Shown here: piece after piece, positions 45,436 to 53,148 of the stretch
How positions within the stretch are numbered: position 1 is the first letter of the stretch
How the letters are laid out: each line of letters begins with the position of its first letter
NCBI GenBank assembly: GCA_963674475.2
Contig: CAXXFQ010000024.1
Coordinates: forward strand, 558,001-622,000
Source: CAXXFQ01 sp963674475
GTDB taxonomy: Bacteria; Planctomycetota; Planctomycetia; Pirellulales; Thermoguttaceae
Direction: 5' to 3'
DNA length: 64,000 nt
Notes under the pieces: model-generated
Told to the model about the DNA's origin: nothing
What the model saw: only the letters and a program-made list of their open reading frames with translations
The model's database searches: none
Made by a program: the position numbers and the translations under genes

Positions 45436-45978
45436 AATATATTCTCCTGACGATTTTCAGTCCTTCGAAAACCGGCTCCCGAGGAATTGTTTTATAGTGC
45501 TATTTTCTTCACGCATACAAGGCAGTTCTGGGGGGGGGCAGTTCCCCCTACCTAAAGGTGGTCGAAATGAATCGAACAACGCGAGAAGGAAATTTCAAAG
45601 GAACAAAGACTGGAGTAGCCCTTGGAAGTAAAGCTCTAACTGTTTCACCAAACTCAAGCTCCCCTGAGTTTGCCTACAGTTAATCAACGGAGGCTGGCTA
45701 TAACTATAAACCGTCAAACGTGCCAAACTGGACAGACTTTTTCATCGATTTGTTGAATTTCTTGAATTTTCGAAAATCGAAGTAGATAAGCTGTCTAGTT
45801 TTGGGTGCGTCGCGGGATTATATATATGGTTCTTCACGGAACTTCGTGGGGCCCGATGTGAGATGGGGGGCTTGAAAATGGCAGGCCATTTCAGTTGCCG
45901 GTGTTACGCCGTAGGGGAACGGCCGGTTTTGCTTTGCCGGTTTCCCAAGAGATTCAAAAAACGGAAGGACTGAATCGG
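45436..45978. other. divergent intergenic region between porter and kinase
   Basis: Contains a P75 repeat (45701-45827) and a run of nine G near 45530 that can pair with CCCCC 9 bases later. A regulatory region for both divergent genes is expected here, but no operator was recognised. Confidence 0.45.
45701..45827. repeat. P75 palindromic direct repeat, copy 1
   Basis: A palindromic core (CCAAACTGGACAGAC ... GCTGTCTAGTTTTGGG, with TTTTCGAAAA inside) plus the shared flank GTCGCGGGATTATATATAT. The same ~125-bp unit lies at 47682-47802, so copies flank the kinase gene in direct orientation. Confidence 0.75.
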
Positions 45979-47508
45979 ATGGGATTTTATCTGGGAATCG
46001 ATGTGGGAACCTCTGGGACCAAGACTCTGGCGATCGATTCGACGGGCGCAATCGTTGCCCAGGCGACCGCCTTCTATCCGTGCCATCATCCTCGCCCGTT
46101 GTGGAGCGAACAGGACCCGGAAGATTGGTGGAAGGCGACCGTCACGACCGTCCGTCAAGTGATGCGTAAGGCCAAGTTGAAGCCGGAGGACGTTCAGGCG
46201 ATCGGGCTTTCCGGCCAGATGCACGGGGCCGTTTTTCTCGATAAAAACGATCGCGTCCTCCGCCGGGCCATCTTGTGGAACGACCAGCGGACCGGGCCGC
46301 AGTGCGACGAGATCGAAGCGGCACTCGGGGGGCGGAAGAAACTGATTCGCGAGGTAGCCAACCCGGCGCTGTCCGGTTTTACCGCGCCGAAAATCCTTTG
46401 GCTTCGTCGGCACGAACCCCGACGCTACGAAAAGGTCCGTAAGGTCCTTTTACCCAAGGACGAGATCCGGCGGCGACTGACCGGCGAGTATGCGACCGAG
46501 GTGAGCGACGCCAGTGGGACCCTGTTGCTTGACGTGGCGAAGCGGCGATGGTCGAAGAAAGTTCTCTCAGCTCTGGAGATCGATCCGTCCTGGATGCCGA
46601 CCTGTTACGAGTCGGAGGAGGTGACCGGTACCCTATCGGCCAGTGCGGCCAAGACGCTGGGCCTTTCGACCGCCTGTCGTGTGGTTGGCGGGGCGGGGGA
46701 TTGCGCGGCCGGGGCGATCGGCGGCGGGATCGTCCGACGCGGCGTGGTCAGCACGTCGATCGGCACCTCTGGCGTCGTGTTCGCCCACAGCGACGAGGTG
46801 AAAGTCGATCCGGCCGGGCGGGTCCACACGTTTTGCCACGCGGTTCGCGGCAAGTGGCACCTGATGGGGGTCAATCTTTCCTCCGGTGGGTCGCTGCAGT
46901 GGTTCCGCAACACCCTTTGCCAGGCCGATGTCAAGCGGGCCAAGCGGCTGAAGCGGGATGTGTACGAACTCTTGGGAGAAGAGGCGACCGAAACGCCTCC
47001 CGGCGCCGAGGGGCTTTTCTTCTTGCCGTATCTTTCCGGCGAACGGACGCCACACGCAGACCCGGACGCCCGGGGGTCGTTTGTCGGCCTGACGCTGGCA
47101 CACGGTCGGGGTCATTTGGTCCGTGCCGTCATGGAAGGGGTCGTCTACGCGATGCGCGACAGCTTCGAGATTTTCGACGAGTTGAACTTGCCGATACGCC
47201 AGATTCGAACCTCCGGCGGCGGAAGTCGAAGCCCCCTTTGGCGTCAGATGGAGGCCGATATTTTCGGGCGCCCGGTTGTGACAATCAACAGCGAGGAAGG
47301 GCCCGCCATGGGCGTCGCGCTCTTGGCTGCCGTCGGTGATGGGGCGTTTAAGAATATCGAGGAGGCCTGCCAAGCGACCATCCGTGTCGTCGAGCGGACC
47401 AGCCCGAAGAAAGCGGCCCGGACCTATTACGACAGGGCGTTTCCCGTTTACCGTGGTTTGTATCGTTCGCTTCGAGACGATTTTCAAGCGATCAAGGAAC
47501 TCGGTTGA
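45979..47508 (+). CDS. xylB: xylulokinase-type FGGY carbohydrate kinase
   Basis: 509 residues from ATG 45979, giving the start MGFYLGIDVGTSGTKTLAID, the usual FGGY phosphate-loop pattern; the longer frame upstream has no comparable start. GLSGQMHGAVFLD (~76-88) is the substrate motif characteristic of xylulokinases, and VVGGAGDCAAGAIGGG holds the catalytic Asp. GGGSRSPLWRQMEADIFGRP and EEGPAMGVALLAAVG are the C-terminal nucleotide-binding signatures. It would phosphorylate D-xylulose or a similar ketose with ATP. In this locus it could act on another ketose released from the GH32 substrate, so the sugar is uncertain. It is flanked by two direct P75 repeats and stands opposite the sugar porter. 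Confidence 0.9.
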   Translation: MGFYLGIDVGTSGTKTLAIDSTGAIVAQATAFYPCHHPRPLWSEQDPEDWWKATVTTVRQVMRKAKLKPEDVQAIGLSGQMHGAVFLDKNDRVLRRAILWNDQRTGPQCDEIEAALGGRKKLIREVANPALSGFTAPKILWLRRHEPRRYEKVRKVLLPKDEIRRRLTGEYATEVSDASGTLLLDVAKRRWSKKVLSALEIDPSWMPTCYESEEVTGTLSASAAKTLGLSTACRVVGGAGDCAAGAIGGGIVRRGVVSTSIGTSGVVFAHSDEVKVDPAGRVHTFCHAVRGKWHLMGVNLSSGGSLQWFRNTLCQADVKRAKRLKRDVYELLGEEATETPPGAEGLFFLPYLSGERTPHADPDARGSFVGLTLAHGRGHLVRAVMEGVVYAMRDSFEIFDELNLPIRQIRTSGGGSRSPLWRQMEADIFGRPVVTINSEEGPAMGVALLAAVGDGAFKNIEEACQATIRVVERTSPKKAARTYYDRAFPVYRGLYRSLRDDFQAIKELG

Positions 47509-47681
47509 AAATCGAGAAAAACCGGCGATTTTCCATGGGGGAGGAAGTTCTCTTTTTCAATCAACTCCCAACCCCTAATTACTCAAGGTACATAGGAAGT
47601 GCGTCGAGGGTTCCGGGCGAGGAACCCGGTTTTTCCGGAAAATATCTCGTCTTTGCGAATTCACTATTTTTGCGTGAATCA

Positions 47682-47802
47682 ATAACTATAGATGGTCAAG
47701 CGTCCCCAACTGGACAGACTTTTTTCTCGATTTCTTGGGTTTTCGAAAATCGAAGCAAATGCGATGTCTAGTTTTGGGGGTGTCGCGGGATTATATATAT
47801 AG
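47682..47802. repeat. P75 palindromic direct repeat, copy 2
   Basis: Second copy of the unit at 45701-45827. It has longer ends (CCCCAACTGGACAGAC ... GTCTAGTTTTGGGG) and is followed by the same TGTCGCGGGATTATATATAT flank. It lies ~175 bp after the kinase stop. Confidence 0.75.
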
Positions 47803-47868
47803 ATAGACATTGCCTAAGGAGCGATAGTTACGTAATTGCTTCACCCATGCTTCTCGTAAAAGCCTTTT

Positions 47869-47980
47869 TTTGAGGGCTGCAATGCCAGTGAACCTTTCCT
47901 CGTACGAAAATCCGGCAAATCCGCCTGGTACAGGCGCGTTTGCGGCTGCGTGAGATCATTGGCCATATCGACATCAATAA
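47869..47980 (+). repeat. P113 palindromic element, copy 3
   Basis: Central hairpin CGCCTGGTACAGGCG is perfect, and the left arm has TCGTACGA. The element ends (GACATCAATAA) exactly at the start codon of the sigma-factor gene at 47980, so it supplies that gene's entire upstream contact region. A GTG inside it (47950) is in frame with the sigma gene. Confidence 0.78.
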
Positions 47981-48513
47981 TGAAATCGACGCCAGACAAA
48001 ACCGAACAATTTGTTGGGTTGTTCGCCAAAAGTCAGCCGAAAGTATATGCTTTCGTGTGCGCCATGATTTCCGACGTCAATGATGCGGAAGATGTGTTTC
48101 AAGAAGTCAGCATCGGCCTTTGGCAGAAATTCCACCGATTCGAGCCAGGCACGAATTTCACCGCCTGGGCAATGCAGTTTGCCAAATTCGCCGTTTTAAA
48201 ATATTTTGAAAAACAGCGACGCGGACGAACGGTGTTTGCTCAAGATTTGGTTGAGTTACTCGTCGATGAAACTTGTTCCCAACTGGAAAGCCCCGATTTG
48301 CGTCTCAGTTATTTGCGTCAATGCGTTGGCAAGCTACCCCAGCATTCCCGGCAGCTTCTTGAGGCACGGCACAATTCGGACCTGAAAACCTGCAATCAGG
48401 TGGCCAAGCACCTCGGACGGTCCTTGGACGCCACCTACAAGGCCCTGACTCGTCTTCACCAATCACTGTTGCAGTGCGTGCAGAATGCCATTGCGGCGGA
48501 GGAGAGTGTATGA
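47980..48513 (+). CDS. ECF-type RNA polymerase sigma factor (Rhodopirellula/Verrucomicrobium type)
   Basis: 177 residues. Region 2 is clear (FAKSQPKVYAFVCAMISDVN; DAEDVFQEVSIGLWQKFHRF; NFTAWAMQFAKFAVLKYFEK). Region 4 is helix-turn-helix-like (LPQHSRQLLEARH ... TCNQVAKHLGRSLDATYKAL). This layout matches the sigma-70 sub-family common in planctomycetes. The start is placed at ATG 47980; a GTG ten codons earlier lies inside the P113 element, and neither has a strong ribosome binding site. Its TGA overlaps the ATG of the FecR/LamG gene (ATGA), so the sigma factor and its likely membrane regulator are translated together. It probably drives genes for the local glycan enzymes. Confidence 0.88.
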   Translation: MKSTPDKTEQFVGLFAKSQPKVYAFVCAMISDVNDAEDVFQEVSIGLWQKFHRFEPGTNFTAWAMQFAKFAVLKYFEKQRRGRTVFAQDLVELLVDETCSQLESPDLRLSYLRQCVGKLPQHSRQLLEARHNSDLKTCNQVAKHLGRSLDATYKALTRLHQSLLQCVQNAIAAEESV

Positions 48514-50246
48514 CCAAGTTCGCAGATTATAGCGAATTGGAGATGTTGGCCGAAGCTCAGCGAGACGGGGACCTCTCGCCGGAGCGTCATCGCCGCTTGG
48601 CGCAACTGCTGCGTAACCCCGACGCACGCCGCCATTATGTCCGCTATCAGCTTCTCCATGCCGAATTGCGTATGGTCTTCGACGGAGACACAGAAGCTGA
48701 ACCGATGGGTTTTTCGGAGACTGATTGCTTTGCGAATCAGGCCGATAGCTCGCCGTCCGGGTGTAATGTCCCCTCTTCCTGTCAAAATCCTGAATCGACC
48801 GAAGCGTCGGAGTTTGAAAGATTTCCTTCCTTGAGTTCAGGACAGAACATTTTTCAGGCTTGGCCGATCGTGACGATGTTTGCCATCTTCGTCGCCGTGA
48901 CGCTTGGCTCAGCCGTGATGGTTTTCAAGTCAAAGGACCGGCCCGCTGGGCATGCCGCTCCGGTGGCTGAAGTGGTCGCTTCTCTTGGTGCTAGCTGGGG
49001 CACTGGAGTGGACTTGCCCGACGGAACGCCACTTTCGGCCGGAGAACTGAAGTTGAACCGAGGTTTGGCGGAAATCCGCTTTGGCGACGGAGCCAACGTG
49101 ATTCTCGAAGCACCCGTGGATTGTGTTCTCGATTCCAGCTCTCGCATGCGATTGCGACAGGGCCGGCTTTCGGCCAGGGTGCCCTCGCAGGCGATCGGTT
49201 TTACCGTTCACACCGACCATGCTACGGTAGTTGACCTGGGCACGGAATTTGGTCTCAGTAGCCAGGGTAATAACGGGACCGACGTTCACGTCTTTCGCGG
49301 CCAAGTCGCACTGGCAACCCCTAATGGGTCGAAGTCCGATCCGGAGTTGCTCGGCGAGGGAGTTGGCAGAAGTGTCAAGCGGAACGGTTCTTTTATCGAA
49401 AACATTCGCGCCAATGAACTGGCTTTCGTTTCACCGAAAGAGTTTGAGGCTCGCCTCATGGCGATGTCCAACGAGCCCTACTATCGATGGTTGGCCTTCA
49501 GTTATCATCTGCGTCGTGAACCGGCCCTGGTGCTTTACTACGTCTTCGACAACGCAATCGGAAAACCCGCGAGGGTGATGAACTGTGCGGGAGCAACCGC
49601 CGGGAAGCTGGACGGCCTGTTTGGCGATGGCGACACAACCGAAACCTGTCCGGAATGGGTTGCCCCCGGGCGTTGGTCGGCGCAAAGTGCGATCCGCTTC
49701 GATGGCAGCCGTAAACAAACGGTTCACGTGCCGTCCGACAACGAACTGATAATCACTCAGGCCGCCACGATCGCAACCTGGATCCGTCCAAATACCGCGC
49801 TGTTGGAGTCCGATGTCGCCATTGTATCCAAACGCCAGGCAAACGGTTCGTCGGTCGGCCCCAATTATGAACTGGGCCTCACTTGTCAATCGAATACGGG
49901 CCAGGAAAAGCAATGGTCCTTGTATTTCAAAACCGGCAACCGTCAAGTGATTTCGCCCAAAGTGAAGTTCGTCCCGGGCAAGTGGGTGCACCTCGCGGCT
50001 ACCGTCAACGCGGACCATACGGTGCTCTATGTCAATGGCCAACCTGTTGTACGGGAAAATGGCGTTGAATTTACTCCTCACGCAGGTGATTTGTGGATCG
50101 GTTGCGCTCCTGCAGGTCCAAAAACGGGTGATGCCCCGCACGAAGGACCGTTTGAAGGTCTTATCAGCGAGCTCGTTTTGGCTCGCCGTGTTATGACGGA
50201 TCAAGAAATTCACCAGATTTATGTAGCGGGCACACCAGCTCCCTAA
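48510..50246 (+). CDS. FecR-type anti-sigma regulator with extracytoplasmic LamG domain
   Basis: 578 residues from ATG 48510, overlapping the sigma stop. Residues 1-~65 are a cytoplasmic helical domain (LAEAQRDGDLSPERHRRLAQ) like that of anti-sigma proteins. A membrane helix lies at ~125-145 (IVTMFAIFVAVTLGSAVMVF). A FecR domain follows (GTPLSAGELKLNRGLAEIRF; HTDHATVVDLGTEFGL), and then a C-terminal LamG/concanavalin-like domain (~365-578; ATIATWIRPN, VPGKWVHLAATVN, LYVNGQPVVR, FEGLISELVLARRVMTDQEI). In the FecIR logic, an outside signal relieves or activates the sigma factor. Here the lectin-like LamG domain could be the glycan sensor. The ligand and the mechanism are inferred. Confidence 0.83.
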   Translation: MTKFADYSELEMLAEAQRDGDLSPERHRRLAQLLRNPDARRHYVRYQLLHAELRMVFDGDTEAEPMGFSETDCFANQADSSPSGCNVPSSCQNPESTEASEFERFPSLSSGQNIFQAWPIVTMFAIFVAVTLGSAVMVFKSKDRPAGHAAPVAEVVASLGASWGTGVDLPDGTPLSAGELKLNRGLAEIRFGDGANVILEAPVDCVLDSSSRMRLRQGRLSARVPSQAIGFTVHTDHATVVDLGTEFGLSSQGNNGTDVHVFRGQVALATPNGSKSDPELLGEGVGRSVKRNGSFIENIRANELAFVSPKEFEARLMAMSNEPYYRWLAFSYHLRREPALVLYYVFDNAIGKPARVMNCAGATAGKLDGLFGDGDTTETCPEWVAPGRWSAQSAIRFDGSRKQTVHVPSDNELIITQAATIATWIRPNTALLESDVAIVSKRQANGSSVGPNYELGLTCQSNTGQEKQWSLYFKTGNRQVISPKVKFVPGKWVHLAATVNADHTVLYVNGQPVVRENGVEFTPHAGDLWIGCAPAGPKTGDAPHEGPFEGLISELVLARRVMTDQEIHQIYVAGTPAP

Positions 50247-50292
50247 CAGTTCTTCTTAGACAAACACCATTGCCGGAAATGGCGACCAAGAT

Positions 50293-51231
50293 ATGAACCC
50301 CCGCATCGTTTTGGTTTTATTCACGCTCCTCTTTTTTGTTGGCGCGTGCCAATCGCCCAAGGATAGGGAAGAATGGCCTCACGACGGGCGGCTCATGGGC
50401 GCCGTTTTCCAGACGCTTGACAATCCTTTTTTTAGGGAATGCAATGCCGGTATTCAAGAGATAGTCGAGTCCCACGGAGATCGCTTGATTACCCTGGATT
50501 CCCAATGGGATAACTCCAAACAGCAAAGTAGCATAACTGGCTTGATCAATCAAAAGGTGTCCGCGATTTTCATCAACCCGGTCCAGTGGGATGATGCCAG
50601 TCACAGTTTGCTTGAAGCTCGAAAGAATAATGTGCCCTGCGTGATTGTGGATGCCCCGGTCAAAGAGAAAGATCTTGTCGTTTGCCAAGTGACATCCGAT
50701 AATTTCGAGGCAGGTCGCCTTGCCGCTCGTGCCCTGGTCAAGGCTTGCAAGCCTGCTCGGATCGTTATTCTGACGATCACCTCGAACAAGGCATCCAGCG
50801 ACAGGATCGAAGGTTTTAAGGCCGAACTGCTTAAATGGCCTGAAATGAGAATCCTTCATGCGCGGGGCGGAAAAGGAACAACCCAGGGGGCTCGGCTAGT
50901 CATGCATGATTTAATCAAGGAGTATCCCGATTTGAATGCTGTTTTTGCCATCAATGATCCTATGGCTCTAGGAGTGATTTCTGCCCTGGAATCGACAGGT
51001 CGACTGGATGGGGTCACCGTGGTCAGTGTTGATGGCTCGGCGGCGGGAATTGCGGCAATCAAGGCCAGAAAGCTGTATGCGACCTCGGTACAGTTCCCCC
51101 GCGCTATCGGGCGAATTGCGGCCCAGCGACTTTACGAGCATCTTGACGGAAACCCCGTGGAAAAAAACATCAAAGTACCTCTTGAACTGATAACCACGGA
51201 AAATGTTACCGCTTTCACACAGGATCCTTGA
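50293..51231 (+). CDS. sugar-binding periplasmic lipoprotein (RbsB-like), no permease nearby
   Basis: 312 residues. The N-terminus MNPRIVLVLFTLLFFVGAC is a lipoprotein signal with lipobox VGAC (Cys19). The rest is a Peripla_BP_4-type sugar-binding fold: GAVFQTLDNPFFRECNAGIQ, LINQKVSAIFINPVQWDD, CVIVDAPVKEKDLVVCQVTS, SDRIEGFKAEL, FAINDPMALGVISAL and VVSVDGSAAGIAAIKA. Relatives bind ribose, allose or fructose for ABC importers. No ABC ATPase or permease is in the window, while a sigma and anti-sigma pair lies directly upstream (46-bp gap) and a GH32 gene downstream. It may therefore act as a sensor co-receptor, or serve a distant transporter. Confidence 0.85.
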   Translation: MNPRIVLVLFTLLFFVGACQSPKDREEWPHDGRLMGAVFQTLDNPFFRECNAGIQEIVESHGDRLITLDSQWDNSKQQSSITGLINQKVSAIFINPVQWDDASHSLLEARKNNVPCVIVDAPVKEKDLVVCQVTSDNFEAGRLAARALVKACKPARIVILTITSNKASSDRIEGFKAELLKWPEMRILHARGGKGTTQGARLVMHDLIKEYPDLNAVFAINDPMALGVISALESTGRLDGVTVVSVDGSAAGIAAIKARKLYATSVQFPRAIGRIAAQRLYEHLDGNPVEKNIKVPLELITTENVTAFTQDP

Positions 51232-51386
51232 TCCTTTCGTACTTATTCGATCCTCATTGAAAACGGCCGAAGATGATCGGGATCAACGGCCGATTCGAGA
51301 AGCCCTACTGGCTCCTCGTTGACAACCGCCGGAGACTAATTTTACAATAGCCAAGTACTTTGAGCGATGAAGGATTTTCGCAAATC

Positions 51387-51500
51387 TATTGAGGGCTGCC
51401 TTGCCAATGAATCTTCCCACGGCGGAAAAACCAGCAAATCCGCCTGGTACAGGCGCATTTGCGGCTGCGTGAGGATCATTGACTATGCCGACATCAATAA
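51387..51500 (+). repeat. P113 palindromic element, copy 4
   Basis: The best-preserved copy. The ends TATTGAGGGCTGCC and GACATCAATAA are inverted repeats. The centre GCAAAT-C-CGCCTG-GTA-CAGGCG-C-ATTTGC folds into two stacked 6-bp stems. It lies 27 bp before the second GH32 gene. Confidence 0.8.
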
Positions 51501-51527
51501 CTTCAAAAAACATTCCATTGAGCAAAA

Positions 51528-53057
51528 ATGACCCGTTCCCTCACTGTCTTAATCTTCTTGATCTGTCTCAGCACTTCCACCCTTGCAGTTGATCTTGATC
51601 GATTGAATGAATCCGATTATCGGACCGAAACTCAAAAGCTTGTTGCCGCCGCGATCCCACAAGCTGAGGCCGATCCGACAAGGCCGGTTTACCATTTTCG
51701 TCCCGTTTCTCAGTGGATGAATGACATCTGTGGCGCGATTTATCACGAAGATTACTGCCACATCTTTTATCAGTACAACCCGACCAGCGGAGATCGATGG
51801 GGAAACGATCATACGGTCTGGGCCCATGCACGGAGTCGGGATCTGGTCAACTGGGAAGATCTTCCCTGGGCGTTGGTGCCGCAGAAACAGCAAAGCGAAC
51901 TTCGATGCAACTCGGGCTGTGTTGCTTTGGATGGTGACGGAAAGCCGATGCTCTTTTATACCCGCGTTCCGGCCGACGGTAAGTCAACTTGCCTTGGAAA
52001 ACGAGAACAGTGGGCCGCGCGGCCGTTGGATGATGACCTTATCCGATGGAAGCGACTCCCGGGGCCTATCCTGGCGGCGGGGAAAAAGGGGATCCCCAAA
52101 GAAGTGTTTGCCGGATGGAGCGACCCGTTTGTATTTCGTGCCGGTGGGCAGACTTGGGTCACCTTTAAAGAGTGCCAAGGGCTCGTCGGGAAAGCGACCG
52201 ATTCGAGTTTATCGAACTGGCATTTCGCCGGTTATATCGACAATGTCGACGGGGAATGCCCCAATTTTTTTCAGCTCGACGGACATTGGGTTCTTATTCG
52301 TTCGACAAAACCGCTCAGCTATCTGGTTGGGCAATTCGACCCTGAGAAAATAAGCTTCAAAACCGTTCGATCGGCGACAACACTCGATTATGGATTTGGA
52401 AAAACGCCGCCGAAGGACCGGGTTTGGACACGGGGCCTTTATGGGACCAATATTTTCTTTGATCCCAGCGGCCGCTGTTTGTTGGTCGGTTGGATTTGTG
52501 GCTTCAAAGGGGGGCGAGGTTGGAACGGTTGTATGTCGTTGCCGCGGGAATTAACGCTGGATTCACAACTCCGCCTGATTCAAAAACCGGCTCGAGAACT
52601 CCAAAGCTTGCGGCGCGACCACAAGAAGATTGATTCGCTTAAAGCCAGTAGTATGACCATCCCCATTCCTGGATTAACCGGGGATACCTTCGAATTGGTT
52701 GCAACGCTCGATCCGGGCGATTCACGCCGTTGCGGTTTACTCTTGGAGGGGGACCAGCTTGGGGAACAAAGCCAATCGATCACTCTGGAGGAAGGAGTGC
52801 TCGATGTGGCAGGAACCAAAGTCCCTGTCGAAAAGGGGAAGCCGGTCCAATTGCGTCTCTTTTTGGATAAGTCGGTCCTTGAACTTTTCATCAATAATGG
52901 AAGAGCCAGCGTCACCAAGGTTTGCTATTTTGACGGTGATCGAGACAACATTTCCTTTTTCGCCGACCAGGGTACGGCAACCCTTCAATCGCCCGAATTC
53001 TGGCGACTGGCACCGGCCCGGTTGAGCGTTTGTGATCCAGAAGCGTTTACCCCGTAA
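51528..53057 (+). CDS. secreted GH32-family beta-fructosidase-like enzyme
   Basis: 509 residues with a signal peptide (SLTVLIFLICLSTSTLA). The GH32 propeller spans ~50-365: YHFRPVSQWMNDICGAIYHE holds the nucleophile D66 (the usual WMNDPNG has become WMNDICG). WSDPFVF gives D199, and GECPNFFQLDG gives the acid/base E243. The C-terminal sandwich has LFLDKSVLELFINN. All three catalytic acids are present, so it should hydrolyse fructose-containing glycans such as levan, inulin or sucrose, outside the cytoplasm. The changed NDICG loop may alter subsite -1. It stands after the sugar-binding lipoprotein and a P113 element, and is followed 91 bp later by a Tat metallophosphoesterase. Confidence 0.88.
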   Translation: MTRSLTVLIFLICLSTSTLAVDLDRLNESDYRTETQKLVAAAIPQAEADPTRPVYHFRPVSQWMNDICGAIYHEDYCHIFYQYNPTSGDRWGNDHTVWAHARSRDLVNWEDLPWALVPQKQQSELRCNSGCVALDGDGKPMLFYTRVPADGKSTCLGKREQWAARPLDDDLIRWKRLPGPILAAGKKGIPKEVFAGWSDPFVFRAGGQTWVTFKECQGLVGKATDSSLSNWHFAGYIDNVDGECPNFFQLDGHWVLIRSTKPLSYLVGQFDPEKISFKTVRSATTLDYGFGKTPPKDRVWTRGLYGTNIFFDPSGRCLLVGWICGFKGGRGWNGCMSLPRELTLDSQLRLIQKPARELQSLRRDHKKIDSLKASSMTIPIPGLTGDTFELVATLDPGDSRRCGLLLEGDQLGEQSQSITLEEGVLDVAGTKVPVEKGKPVQLRLFLDKSVLELFINNGRASVTKVCYFDGDRDNISFFADQGTATLQSPEFWRLAPARLSVCDPEAFTP

Positions 53058-53148
53058 CGACAGTTTTCCATTTCGCCTTTGGTTGCAAAGAAGCGGTTAA
53101 TGCCATTTCGACCGAATTTTTCCCTTAACCTCGAGGAGTTCCTCACAG

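Noticed and set aside
46548..47339. 263-codon ORF inside the kinase gene
   Set aside because: Shadow frame of the FGGY kinase, Arg/Gly rich, with no family signature.
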